Both the position numbers and the translations under genes were made by a program. This document shows positions 51,758 to 64,000 of a stretch of 64,000 bases of DNA, one piece after another. The notes under the pieces were generated by a model. That model had not been told where the DNA came from and ran no database searches. It saw nothing but the letters and a program-made list of their open reading frames with translations. Origin of the DNA: Cadophora sp. MPI-SDFR-AT-0126. Lineage: Eukaryota; Ascomycota; Leotiomycetes; Helotiales; Ploettnerulaceae. Where the stretch lies: positions 2,852,001 to 2,916,000 of the forward strand of contig JAGMVK010000004.1 in the NCBI GenBank assembly GCA_020747065.1, in the 5' to 3' direction. The first letter of the stretch is position 1, and every line of letters starts with the position of its first letter.

Positions 51758-54700
51758 ATGGCGCAAACTATGGCTCGACAGACGGCGATGGACGATGAGG
51801 ACGACATATCCCTCACATCTACAGAGAGTGAGGATTATGGATCAGATGCGGAGTTCACGGTAGATCGCATCTTGGCTGAGAAAGGTCCTGCGAAGAACAA
51901 ATACTACCTTATCTCTTGGGAGGGATATCCTGAGGAGAAGTCAACCTGGGAGCCTCAGGTGAACGTTGGGTCGGACACTTTGGAAGAGTGGGCGGGGAGA
52001 CTGGCAAGAGAGAAACAGGGTATCGATGAGCCATTTGATGTTGAAAAATTTGAGGCCACCATCAAGAGACTGGAAGGAGAGAAGGTGGATCGTCACAAAC
52101 GACGAGAGGCCAAGAGACGACGGATCAAGTAAATATTTTCTTCATTTACAGCCCCCACATATCTCTTCAAACCTGGACGTCAGACTAATACTGATTTCAG
52201 GACGGCTAAGCTCGGGGCTATGGCAGCAAAGCGGATACAGCAGACGGTCAGAACGGATAGCGACTCGAGTAGTGAAGCTGTCGAGGAGAACGAAGTCGAG
52301 AATGTTCCAGGGATCAAGATCAAGGGCACAGCGAAGCGCAGACAGTTGGGAACAAAGCAACAGTTCAAGAGGCCGATCAAAGATGTACCTACTAAGTCTA
52401 CTCAGACACAATCGGATTCGTCTTCAGAAGAGGTGCCGTTGGCCCAACAGAAGGGCATTACTCGGTCAGAACCCACCAACGGACCTACAGTCCAGCAATC
52501 TAAACAGGCAGATGTTCTGGGTAAAGCTACTAAACCGGCTCTTTCAGCTAGTAAAGGTTCAAAAGGAGTTGTGCCACCACTGGCAGCTCGTGGCAGAAAG
52601 GGGGCCACCAGAGGAGGGTCGAACGTTTTTCAGTCAAGGGACCAGACCAAGGGAGAACGTAGTGTAAGTCTTCTTTGATCTATAAATTGTGTTCTGGGAT
52701 TGTAAAATTCCACTTCACTCCATCACGATAATTAGGGACTATTACTGACTTTGGGACTTCCTCTCAGCTTCTTAAAAGTGCCTCGGATCCTTCCAAGAAA
52801 TCAAAAACATTTAACAATATGCGTCAAAGATGGTTGGCAGAGAAGCAAGGGAGAAACCTCGCAGATCGTGCCCCTGATCCCGAACAAACAGGAGGTCTTT
52901 TCGACCCATCAAAACCAATACAGCCTATTAATCCATCAGCACTACGAAAGTCAACTAAGATACGAGACGATTCCGAGCAGCCCACAAGTGAACTTTTCGT
53001 TCCGGCTCATTCACCGGTTACGCAATTGCCAGAAGCAGTTCCAGCTCCAACTTACCAGTATAGTCAGCCAAAGCCAAGTCGTCAAGTGTGCTTCTTCTGG
53101 CATCGTAACCAGGAAAACAGTCTCGAGCCTGGTTGCGCGAACAAATACGATTGTACTAGATATCACCATTATGAACCTGGAGCTGACATCAGTCCTGCAC
53201 CTCCCAATTATGTTTGGCTTGAGTCTAGGTCGGCATATTCAGGACCCGATGTGTGCTGGTTTTGGCACAGGAAACAACTGGATTCGAACAACCCTGCCTG
53301 CTCCAATGGAGACAGCTGCCCTCGCCTCCATGAATACAGGGAAGGAGCGCAGGTCATTCCACCTCCTGGATTTGTTTTCCCCCCGGGCGAAATGCCTCCA
53401 CAGACTTCTGAGCAGATCCAAGATGATTCGCCCATAGTCATAGACGATGACTTCTCCCACCACGATAAACCAGATGTCTTACCACCGTGGGAAGAGCCAG
53501 TAGCCTCCAGTATTCGTTCAGCACCATCAACCTCTCTGTCTAATGACACAGATGTGGCTCCGCCTTCACAGCAGTCCGCCGAGTTACACAAGCCAGACGT
53601 GCTTCCCCCCTGGAAGAAGCCTGCTGCTGTTAGAGCTGAAAAACGCCCCTCTCGATCTACTTGCTTTTTCTGGGATTTGGCTCAAAATGGCACCCGCCAC
53701 TTCTGCAAGCATGGAAATAGTTGTACTTACGTCCATGCCTATGAGCCTGGAATTCCCGTCGCTCCACCTCCCGAAGGATGGGTTGGCCAATTGCATCCTT
53801 CGCACTCTGATGTAGATCATGACAATACAGACCGGCCGCAAGTACGGCTCCAACTTGAATCGACCTCAGGACCAGAGACTGGCTCTATGGATGGCATTCC
53901 ACCGCCATCTTCCATGAACTCCTCGAGAATTGCTCAAATATCTGATCCATCTGAGCGACCACCTTGGGACCCATATGACCCATCGTATGCTATATGCCAC
54001 TTTTGGAACGAGAGGGGGACTTGCACCAAAGGAAATAACTGTAATTTCTTCCATAACTCAGATGAACACATACCGGTAGCACCCTCTATCCAGGAACAGC
54101 AAAGAATCAAGAGTCAAACAACCTGCAGAGATTGGGAGAACGGAAAATGTTCCAAAGGGGACTGCTGGTACATGCACAAGCCACGAGTTTCTGCACCGAC
54201 GACTGAACGTCCTGAACACGTAACGTCTCGGAAGGTTACCTTCGATGAAACGACACGATTCACAGACGAGCCAGAGGCAATGCCAAGTAGCGGAGGCTTC
54301 GGGGAACGATACTTTCGAGGTCTTCAGCCAACAGATCTTCTAGGCTCTCTGATTCAGCCTTCTCAAAGGAAGACGTCTAGTTCCGGTACCCCAGCGAAGG
54401 GCATCTCTTCATTCAGGAAAAGTGATCCGGAAGTTGAGTCGCTGAGTACTCGCCCATCAGGCCAGCCACCAAAGAGAAAGGCCTGGAGTCCGCGAGATGC
54501 CACAAATGCAATATGCCACTTCTGGCACAAGGGAAAATGCAAGAAGCCGGATTGTGAGTATATCCACAGTACAGATCCAACCTTGCCCATAGCACCTCAT
54601 CCTTATGATCTCACTCCGCGCACAACCTGCCCGCTGTGGGCGGAAGGAAGATGCCCCGTACCCGATGATGAGTGCCCTTATCTTCATGAAACTACGAACT

Positions 54701-57700
54701 TTATCCCTTCTCTTAGAAGAGGTTTAGGTTCGGGCTCCTACGACGGCTCTCACAACACATATCGACCAGAGGAACCAGCTGTCCCGCAGACAACGCCCAG
54801 TGGTCCCCGCACGAAGTCGGTCAGATTTGCAGACGGACCGTCGCCCGCTGAGCCAAATCATAATGCACGTGCCAATTCAACGTCTTCGCGGAATACCTCT
54901 TCATTCGGTAGAGCAGATGAGTCTCGGACTGCCTGCAGATTTTTCAAGACGGGATATTGCAGGCGCGGGACGTCCTGCCATTTTTTGCATGAAGATCCAT
55001 CTCGTCGATCTCCGAGTTACCACGATATGGACCATGAGATGCTGGATACTCCCCATGATTCATCGACGGGCTCGGACCCAACTCCATTACCATTCAACCG
55101 CATGGCTAGAGATGATAGGCCGCAGAATGACGAGGTAGCTTCCCATGTCGATGCAGACATCGACATGCTACGTTCTGAGGTAACACAGCTCGATGTTGGA
55201 CAATCTGCATCGAATCCTAGTCAATCGACTGGACCGGCAAAGCGAAACAAAGTTGTCAGCATGGACGACTACAAAAAGCAAAAGGCGATGGCAAAGGCCG
55301 GCGAGAGAGCCAAAAAATTAGTCTTTGGTTATGATGCGATACATTCCGCCTTCTTTGACTTCGGTGAGGTGGAACCAGGACAAGAATTTTGGAAGCAGGA
55401 GTTCCTCTCGACAGCACAATTTGCTTTCAACCGGTTTTGTATGGCTCAGGATCTCAAATCACAACAAGGACTGCTACATCGACGTTCTCTTAAACATGGT
55501 TGTCTCCAGCCGGCTGATTCAGATAATCCAGCCATGCTCAAATTCGTCAACCATGTCGCTGACGAGCTCATTCTCAGAATTGGTGGTCTTTTGACTACAT
55601 GTGAGAGTTTCGCAATCCTGCTATATCCGACCAAGAGAGAAGAATGGAGTTTTCTTGAGCAGTCAGCCTCCGAGGAGTCCAGACTACGGTACTTGATATT
55701 CAAGCACGACTTCCACCCCGAAGTTGGGGGATCCCAACATGTGCCTGCCAAGTTGGAGTTCGGGGAGCCTTATCGCACACTGTTGGCGGACAAAATTCAA
55801 GGCATGCGCTTGAAGAATCTCCTCCCGGTTTTTCCCAAGGACAAAAACCCTTACAAGTTCTTCTTAATGTTCCCGGGCTCCGAGAAACTAATGGCGCAAT
55901 ACTTTTCTGCTTGGATCTTGGCCTCTCACCCCGAGTCCCAGATCTTCGACAGTCTCTCAGAAGGCTCTTGGGATTTCTATGTAAAGAACATGGACGGCTA
56001 TGGTGTTATCTTGATTCATGAGTCCATTGCTTCGAGTCTTCATCAGTTGCCCTTCTTAAGTCGTATACTCAAACATGCTGGAATCGTTATTTGGAACGTT
56101 TCCGACTCGGTTTCTCTCTACCCCCTCTTCCCATCGACACTCTTAGCTCCAGACCCTCATGTAGGAAGGTTGAGATTCACACGCCTGTTCCCACATGGAT
56201 GCGCTTTCTTACTCACGCCCAGTTTCATCGTCGCAGAACCGGAGCGTTCGCATGAGATACTGAACTGGTTCTTGAACAAGAAGTTTGTGAATACTACAGC
56301 CGGCACTTGGAAACTTGTTTGTTGTCACGATTTCAGAGGCTACATCCTAGACCTGGCGAATTCCAAGGCCAGAGAGAAGGAAGAATTCGAACAAGAGCAC
56401 AAGGACAAACCAGCTAAAGATTCGATGCTGTACCAGAAGAAGCTGGATTTCAGACACTGCGAGATCCGCTACAAGATTTACAAACTCCTTCTTACCTGGC
56501 AGTTGAAGAATGCAAGAGATGACTCAGATTCGGATTCGGACTGTAACAATAACAACGAGAACCCCTTGGTACAAGCTCCTAAATCGATAGATCAAGACGA
56601 CGAGGAGGGTCTGATCAATTGGTTCGCTGGCTGGGCGATGTTGAAGCTGGATACATATCGAAAGTTTCCGGTCATTGGCACAAATTCTGTGAATGTTGCT
56701 TGGGCTACGAGAATTAAAGAGGTCAAAGTTCCAAAAAGGGGCGCTACGACTAGAACCACAACGATCACTGAAGCTGATACAGTTCCGTCCCCAGCTTCTT
56801 TGCAGAAGCAGAAGGCTCTGGAGATCGCGAACAGACTAAGTGCAGCTGGTCCGAAGCAAGTGTCATCGGCTGCAGGGGACCTTGATACTAAGGCCAACGA
56901 CTCCGATGTATCTATGGACTTAGCAGAATCAAGCCCGGTCAGTAGTCGTGGCAACCACAACACTGATGCTCGTCAACCTTCAGAAGTATCGGCAGTGATT
57001 GCCCAAACTGGCTGTAGTACTGAGGAAGCTAATAGACTCCTCAACAAAGCCAATGGCGATCTAGGCCGTGCGATCGACCTTCACAACGAGGCGGATTTTG
57101 ATGGCTCCTTTATTGAACTGCTTAGGACTGATGGTGTTGGCGCCGGCGGCGGCCGACCTCCCTCTCTTGCAGTAGGTGAATCAGCTGATCAGCGAGCTTT
57201 TGGACTCCATGTGTCACCCGCTGTCCAACCAAGAAGACCATCTGAGCAGCCTATACCAGACGGGATTTCGTCGCCTCATATCGAGGGCCCAGCTAACGGC
57301 AGCACTTCTACAGCTGGAGCCGCCACGGCCGAATACGGCAGCTCTGTGCGACCAAATAACGCTGTCCATCGCAATACACGTGTCGTCGATGGTATCCCTC
57401 AGTTGGAAGTCGGTAGTGGCTCGAAAGAGAGCTCAAGAGACGTCAGCCGTAGAGCAAGTCTCGTCATGTCACCTAGTGAGATGTCGCTTAGCTCTACTAA
57501 TAACGAAAGCGACAACGGAGGTGAAAGACCGTTCAAGAATGGCCGCTTCGCTCCCATTCAAGAACCTCAACCTCAACCACAAGACCAAGCTCAGCTTCGA
57601 CTTCATTCAGACACGAATACAAGCACAGATTCGGACACTGAGCCAGAGATTGAAACGGAAACTATCAGTATCAAGAAAACATTCAAGGCTACATCGGCCT

Positions 57701-57795
57701 GGTACAGAGAGCTCCAGGCTAAAGATATGGGATGGGAACATGTGTCTGTTCTCACGCAGTGGGAGGAAGTGAAGAATTACTTCGGCATCAAGTAG
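51758..57795 (+). CDS. Chromodomain protein with eight CCCH zinc fingers and a C-terminal UBA-like domain
   Basis: Model join(51758..52128, 52201..52663, 52768..57795), 1,953 aa. Order: acidic N-terminus; chromodomain (about 31-85, EFTVDRILAEKG, YYLISWEGYPEEKSTWEP with aromatic-cage residues), expected to bind methylated histone tails; a basic and Ser-rich linker; eight CCCH fingers starting near residues 386, 441, 577, 688, 731, 861, 899 and 1001, e.g. CRFFKTGYCRRGTSCHFLH; a globular region (about 1128-1520) with KKLVFGYDAIHSAFF and YKFFLMFPGSE; then a UBA-like stretch near 1680-1725 (VIAQTGCSTEEANRLLNKANGD) and a conserved-looking end (WYRELQAKDMGWEH). The globular region recalls the C-terminal part of Chp1-type silencing proteins, but I cannot confirm this. 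Intron phases (72 and 104 nt) close in frame, joining what might be called two genes. Confidence 0.85.
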
Positions 57796-60239
57796 AGGTC
57801 GAATTTGCTTGCACGGGATTGGAAGGGCGTGGCATGGCATGATCTGGAACGGACGAGGGAGTGAGTGAGCTCTCATTGGTAATTATGATATGAAAGGAGT
57901 TTTGTAAAATACTTTATGATACCGCTTATATCAGGCGTTGATGGTGGACATATGGATGGATGCATGCAAATAGAGTAAGCGAACGGAAGCTTGACTTCTA
58001 CTTAAGGTTGCTAGCAGCAGTGGCTCGCTCCACTCTACGCAGGTACTCCGACTTTAATAAGTGCGAGAACCATCAATGAATCAATGGTCCATCCCTTGGG
58101 TTTATTATATTTATAAATATGATACGCGTGATTAGAATCTTTCGTACATCCATCCATACACGTAAAATCATGGTACACTTCAGAAAAATTAATCGGTCAA
58201 TTAAACCATCCCATCACCATAAACGATTTGTTTTATTTTGTTTACTTACGCTTACTTCTATCATTATCTCGCTACGGCTGGCTCACGTCTCACGTCTCAC
58301 GGCTCATCAAGTCGGAAAGGGCGAAGTACTATCTGTGCTTACTGTAGATGTTCCCAAGTCGAAGTCGATTTTGCTCTCGATCAGGTGAGGTAGCCAGGCG
58401 TGTCTCTTTCATTCTCCGCTCCATTCTTTACTCGTTCACAACGACAAGCAATCAAGTACTGCCAGTCTGCTACAAAGACTCATTATCTACAACTGTTCCT
58501 GTTGGTCCACAGGCCCATACAAGGCGTGTCTCAGCTAGAATAGGGGGTAGGACCGCTTGCGGAGGCGATTCGGTGGCGTTTCGGGAGGCAGTATACAGTC
58601 TGGCATCTCCCACCCCCTCTTAGAAATACACAGATTTTCCACACCATCAAGCTTGATATGCATATATGACCATATAACGTTTGATTCTTGGCTTATATTC
58701 GGTACTGAACCGACAGTTCCCGATTAAATTAGTTCTCTCAGTTCCAATCTCAATCTCAATCTCACCTTATTTTCGAAAAAATTTCCCCGTCATAACGGGG
58801 CAGATGGAAATCAATCACCATCCCGTAGACGCCATGTAATGAACATTAAGTAATGATGTGAACGGATGTCAAATATTTTCAAATTCTTCAAATTTCTGCT
58901 TGCTCTCCGTTCTCCCACTCCCTACACTCTTCTCTTTTCCATTCTACCTTTTCTCCCGCTCCGCCGGATCTTTCCCTAGTAGAGAAAAGTATTAAAAGCG
59001 TAAACAGGTAGATAGATCAGAGAATAAAGGATCCCTTTCGTCTCCTCTGCAGCACCATACCAACCCACACCACACATCCTGCCGCCACACTAAGTGCAAA
59101 ACCAAGCACCCATCCCATGCCCTCCAGTCCACAAAACCCACGCACCGGACCAAGAAGCTCATGCGTATGGATGCTGACGAGATGGGCAGCGAGCGAGCGA
59201 GCGAGCGCAATGATACACCAATGCTGAGATTATGCAATTAACAACAGAACCAGATATGTAGGACGAGAGAACTGCAGACGCACACACAAGCAAGTAAGTC
59301 AACGGCAAACATTCGCATTCGCAGAAAGCAAACATAAGGTGAGCGATGGTAGAGTACATAAAACAGATCGCCGCCCGGAGAAGACCCAGCCAGCCAGCCA
59401 GGCTGCCCCGAACCCAGGAGAAACCGTCAAAAGTTCGAAAGAGAGCCCTGCCACGGAATCGAATCGTTGACATGGCTCATTCGAGACTTTCGTCAGTTCC
59501 AAAACGTGTGTCCAGTAGGGAAGGATTTCGAAGTCGAGGACCAGAAGAAGGTGAAGGTGAGGAAGCATTTCGTTTTTTTCGTTGTCCATCCAAGGTTGGA
59601 AAGGCTCGAGATTATATAAGGAGGATTCGGGGCCTTGGGTGTGATGGCAGCCCCTGAAAATTAGTCGGGTCGAGTCCCATTTCCGTATCGTGAAGGATAA
59701 AGGTCATACGGCGTAAATCATGATGGTTGCCCAGTCGCTGTATTGTGGTATCCTATCGTGGTTGTTTTGATCGCATGAAAGCTAAATTTTGGGGGGAATC
59801 GAAAAGTGGAATGAACAGTGAGTCAAAGAGTCGTCTCGTCGTCCGTTCCATCGTTCGTAAGTGGAAAAAATTATCCCATAGATATGTACTGAAGCAGCAG
59901 CTGACAAGGCAGAAATGCGTACAGTTCAACAATCCAAGCAGCCGTGCTGGTGGAAATGATTGAGGATGTCGCAATTATAATAAGCACAACACAAATTCGC
60001 AAAAACTCCAATGAAGCAACTGAGATGCCTGACTGTGAAAAGCGAGAACCAGTCAAACTCCATCCAGACTGATGTATCCGACAGGTCCGTTAGTCGTCGG
60101 ATTGCATCTATACACTGAAGACAAACCCGCTTTTTATGTTACTGGCAAGATGCGCCGAGAAGATAATTTTCGCACAGCTGATCTAAAGTGTATCGTCGTA
60201 ACGTCGTCAAAATGTCTCTCGCAAGATCTAGCGAAGACT
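57796..60239. other. 2.4-kb convergent intergenic region
   Basis: Between the chromodomain gene and PIN4. Contains CTCACGT tandem units (about 58281-58303), CAATCT x3 (about 58745-58762), GCGA repeats (59189-59208) and CAGC repeats (about 59388-59402). No protein gene was recognised. Confidence 0.5.
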
Positions 60240-62240
60240 TTACATGTATCGCGGGGCACCGGTTCGATCGGACGAATCTTGCGCTCTGTTATCATCCCAG
60301 CCGTTTTCAAAGCTATTCGGGTCAATCTCACCACTACCTCTATTAACATGACCATTTTGTCGTGGTCTTGAAAAGCCATTTCCAGCTCCCCAGTCGGCAC
60401 CAGGACCTCTTGGTTGCCTTTCAACGGCGGCACCGTTTCGTGAGTTCTCTTCGTAGTTGCCATTGACGGTTCGATGGCTTCCAATGGCACCGGTGGTTGG
60501 GGTATGGGATTCCCGTTCTTGGCCGATCCTTCCAGTGGCATTTGGTCGATTGGAGCCTGGCCGGTCGTATCCGATGGTCATATTACTGATACCATTCAAG
60601 ACAAAAGTGTCATCTCGGCCATTCATTCCACCTCCGGCTGAGGTCGGGGTGAGGTTTGGGGTTCCAGATGCGGCCGAACCGTGGCTGTACTCTGCTGCAT
60701 ATCGTGAGATGTTTTGCGTTAAACCAACGGGGAAACTGGCGGCCGAGGGTACGGGTGATGGGGTATACGAACGCAGGTCCGCGAATGATTTGGCCGCTCG
60801 CAAATTATTATGTGGCGAAAGACCACTCAGGCCTGGGGATCCTGGGATGTCCAGAAGGCTGGATCCTTGGCGATTTAAAGAGTGGTAATGACCAGAATTT
60901 TCTCGAGCTTCGCTAAAGTCAATTGTGGCTGCACGGTTTAGACCTCGACGGGACGATTCGGTATAGTAGTTATGTTGGGCGACGGGAGGGCTGATTTGAA
61001 CAGCCCGTTTAAGAATTTGAACACATCGGGAGTCTCCAGATCCTTCGGACCTATGTTCAAGACCCATGTGGTGTGCGAGGGTGTGGATGATTCGGCGATC
61101 GGCAGGTGAGATCGAGGGGGAAAAGACCAAACTCTCGCGATTGACATCGTTCTTGAACAGCATTAACTCGCTATAGTACCCCAGTGTTACGGGTTCATTC
61201 AAGTCTACGTCTAAAGTAAATCAGTACAGCAAAGGACGTGAGATTGATTGAGCATACCTAGTTTGCCACGCAATGACACTGGAGATGGTGAAGTTGGAGG
61301 AGGGTGGTTGGCGGAGCTCAAAGAAGTCATGGAAGCCATGGACGACTGGGTGTGAAGCGGGTTCTGGACCTGACCGGGTGCCAGTGGCTGATGTTGCTCC
61401 TGCAGTTGTCCACGCTTTTCTCTCTTGTCTCTTTCGATTCTTTCCCGCTCTTGAACAGGTAGCATCTTCTTGTATTCGACTCTCAATTTCCTTCCCTGCA
61501 AGTCCATGTGGTTCATGGCTTGGATGACTGTTTGAGTCTCATCTGCACTGGTGAAGTTGGCAAATGCCAATCCTCTGAAAACCCCCGAATCAAAATGATA
61601 GTTGAAAGCATATGGCAGTGGCAGACGCATCTCCGTCATACAAGCGATGAGTTGTTCTTTCTTGACAGCGAATGGGATATTCTTGATGACAATTGCTGTT
61701 GGGATAAGTTCGTCGTTGTCGTTCTGAGGAGGTGAAGCTCGTTGTTGCTGATGCTGATGCATGTTGAATTGGCTATTCATCTGATAATTGTTCATCGGTT
61801 CGGCTTGGTGCATCTGTGGATCGAGCCATCCCTGGAGAAAATATTAGTAGCGCACCGACAACATCGTCATTAAACAGAAAGCCACCTACAGAGGGAAGAC
61901 CAGCCCTTCGTGGAGCTTGAGGCTTGACACGGCCCGTTCCGCCCATCATATTCGCACCAGCGTTCGCCCCTCCATAATTCCAGGTCTGGTTCTCGTATGG
62001 ATAATTCGAGGCATGTATGGTTGAAGGAGGCATTCTGTCGAAGCGGGAAGCAGGATCGTACTGGGAAGAATGATCCTCCTGATATAGGCCCTGAGGAGGT
62101 TGGGGAGTATATTGTTCGAACTGTCGCGACGGTTGTCGATTCAGGGTGAGCCCGTTCCCATAACGATTGGAGACAGGCGACCGATTCTGATTCTGCGAGT
62201 AGTCGGCATACATATCTCCTCCGTATTGTTGGGCCATCAT
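60240..62240 (-). CDS. PIN4: RRM and R3H domain protein, Pin4/Cip1 type
   Basis: Model complement(join(60240..61210, 61258..61831, 61890..62240)), 631 aa. The N-terminus is Gln/Asn/Tyr/Pro-rich and disordered. One RRM follows (PTAIVIKNIPFAVKKEQL, RNP-1-like GLAFANF), then an R3H domain (RRIIHTLAHHMGLEH, with the Arg-x3-His core) that binds single-stranded nucleic acid, then a long Ser/Gly/Asn-rich tail. This order is that of yeast Pin4/Mdt1 and fission-yeast Cip1/Cip2, which act in mRNA regulation and the checkpoint/cell-cycle response. Introns of 58 and 47 nt restore LPSGWLDPQ and GKLDVDLNEP. The name is by domain order, and the exact orthologue is not proven. Confidence 0.92.
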
Positions 62241-64000
62241 GAATGCCGTGCAAATTTCCAGGAGGTGGCAAGGGAGGGCAGCTGTTACTAGGCCTGCGAG
62301 GTATGCAAGGAGCCGGCAGTGGCACGCCGTACAAGCTTCAAATGCCTGCTCCGAACTTCACGAAGCTTCGTGCAGCTGGAGCGACTGCAACGCCCGCGTC
62401 TGCTAGATCCTGCGTAAGCTCGTCGCCGTCGGGCAGCAGCTTCGAGCAGCTGTATACAGCTCTGAGAGAGCGGTGCGGGTGCTGCGTGGGGAGCAGTGAG
62501 GAGGGGGAGGGATGCAGCGTCGGTACTTGTAGGGACGGTGCGTGGTGTGGTGGTAGTAGTTTCTCCTGTAGCCAGTACGTACCAGTCAGTGCGGCTGGCT
62601 GCGATGGACAGGAGAACTGTGGCGATGTCGTCTATACCGTGAAGCCGTAGATGTCGTCGTCAATAGTCGCGCAAGCAGTGTATAAGGACTTCAGTCCGTC
62701 GTCGTCGTTGTCGTCGTCGCAGAAGGATGGTTGGGCGAGGGAGAGAGGGAGGGAGAGCGAGATTTCACAACCAGGAGCGGTTTTCTGAGTGAGTGATGGT
62801 CCCAGCCAGATGTACCGTAGACACTAACTAAGCCTGTTGTGGTAAGGGTCTTTTCGCTTGGTGTGGTGCGCTAGGTGATGGGTGCAGCAAAGGAAGGGAT
62901 GGTATGAGATGAGAGTGGGTGACCAAACAATATCCGAAAATCTAGCAGTCCAGAAATTTCGCAAAGATGGATACAAGTTCCATGCAGTAGTGCACAAGTA
63001 TCTGCAGTAGGATGTTTCGAACACGAACGGTCGTCGACTGATTGTGCTAATAACTGATGCTATCCGCAAGTGTGTATGCTGCCTTTGTGTAGGCTGCTTT
63101 GGCGTGGAGACGGACTGCTGGGAAGGGTAGGGTCCACGGCTTGTGAGGTAGAGGTACGTACGAGTGACGATAGAACGATGGAAACGGGAACAATCCGTCG
63201 GGAGAGGTTAGGAGAGGGAAGGACAGCAAACACACCGTGCGTGTGTGTATGTGTGTGCGTGTTTTTTCTCCAAGACGCGGTACAGTAGTTTGCTGCTTAG
63301 TTTTGTTTCGTATAACTCAAGTTCCAGGTACTGAAAATATTATATGATATGATATGCTGTGAGAACAGAGCAGAGCAGAGTTGGTAAGGTTGTATCCGTG
63401 GGTTGCCGGGAGTGCGTCAATGGAATGGATGCAATGCAGAGAATGCTGTTGCAGGAAAAACAATCATGAGGCGCGATAATCTCATAGGGCAGGGGACGAG
63501 AAGGACGAGGATGGCCAGAAGCAAGCCTGCATCTGCATCTGCATCGCCGGCGACGGGGGTCGAGTCGAAAGGGAATTAATTGCTGGGGGTCCAGAAATTC
63601 GAGGCTGCTCTTTTAAGGCTTCGCTGTCGATCTCGATCACGATCAATGCACGGTAGAAAGCTAATCGTTATGTCCAAAACGCTGGAAGAAGATGCTGTTG
63701 ATAATAAATGAAGATGAAGATGAGGGGTAACAACTCGCAATAGCAGGGCTGTTCTAGAAGAGTTCCGTGCGATGGCCTATTATTCTAATATAGGGAGGGC
63801 TGGATATATATTATCAGATGTCGGGCATTCAGGGGAAACCCTAGGTATGGATATGGTTAACGACGAGCCATTTTAGGTACATAATCCTTCCTACCAATCT
63901 TTTCGTATCTCAAGCCGCTCCATAAGTTCAAAAGGGCCGCTATAAAGAGTTCCAACGTCCCAAGAAAGCAAGAATATGAAGTCCCAAGCCAAAAACCAGC
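62241..64000. other. Region upstream of PIN4 with several microsatellites
   Basis: About 1.8 kb, no gene supported. Has a GTC/GTT trinucleotide run (about 62695-62722), a GT-rich run (about 63238-63262), and ATCTGC x3 (about 63531-63548). It is probably promoter and long leader of PIN4. Confidence 0.5.

Noticed and set aside
52751..53437. 228-codon frame overlapping the start of the third exon of the chromodomain gene
   Set aside because: Alternative frame of an exon with clear CCCH fingers; shadow.
59189..59208. GCGA repeat as a possible CRISPR or telomere-like array
   Set aside because: Simple microsatellite without spacers; CRISPR arrays are not expected in a fungal nucleus.

Overview
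The window is nuclear DNA of a filamentous ascomycete (Pezizomycotina). The signs are many short GT-AG introns (mostly 45-120 nt), genes on both strands without operons, and a typical fungal gene set: Hda1-type deacetylase with an Arb2-like tail, Pin4-type RRM/R3H protein, a secreted M43-type metalloprotease, and a chromodomain/CCCH protein. A leotiomycete is plausible but not proven from sequence alone. I found no tRNA, rRNA, CRISPR array, intact transposon or viral gene. Exon structures below were built by hand from splice signals, reading frame and protein-family continuity; nearly all multi-exon models close in frame at a length normal for the family.

Left arm (1-19,000): tail of an acidic protein; a small membrane protein; a classical SDR oxidoreductase; then a suggestive group of UDP-glucose 6-dehydrogenase, a triose-phosphate/nucleotide-sugar-type transporter and two tandem, related type II membrane glycosyltransferases with DxxD motifs. 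Together these could supply, transport and use an activated sugar for Golgi or cell-wall glycans. A mucin-like surface protein follows (17,581-18,964); its frame is interrupted by an in-frame TAG that lies inside a possible frame-preserving intron. The gaps of this arm carry a recurrent 15-17 nt motif (consensus RCGAYNTGCAACAAAAC), clustered at 15.7-16.7 kb and present as a perfect inverted repeat at 1.2 kb.

Middle (20,000-42,000): housekeeping genes: ATP synthase beta (ATP2), glycogen branching enzyme, mitochondrial ClpX-like unfoldase, cytochrome c oxidase subunit V/IV, an isoprenylcysteine-methyltransferase-like enzyme, GAPDH, and the class II histone deacetylase HDA1. A diverged inverted copy of about 60 bp of the ATP2 presequence exon lies upstream of ATP2.

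Right arm (43,000-64,000): an F-box protein, a secreted M43-like metalloprotease, the ribosome-biogenesis factor BRX1, a Rab11/Ypt3 GTPase, a 1,953-residue protein joining a chromodomain, eight CCCH fingers, a large globular domain and a UBA-like segment, and a Pin4-like RRM/R3H protein. Several genes switch from C-rich to G-rich on the coding strand between their 5' and 3' halves. The most unusual items are the chromodomain/CCCH protein, the dispersed motif, the glycan gene group, and the possible splice-controlled surface protein.
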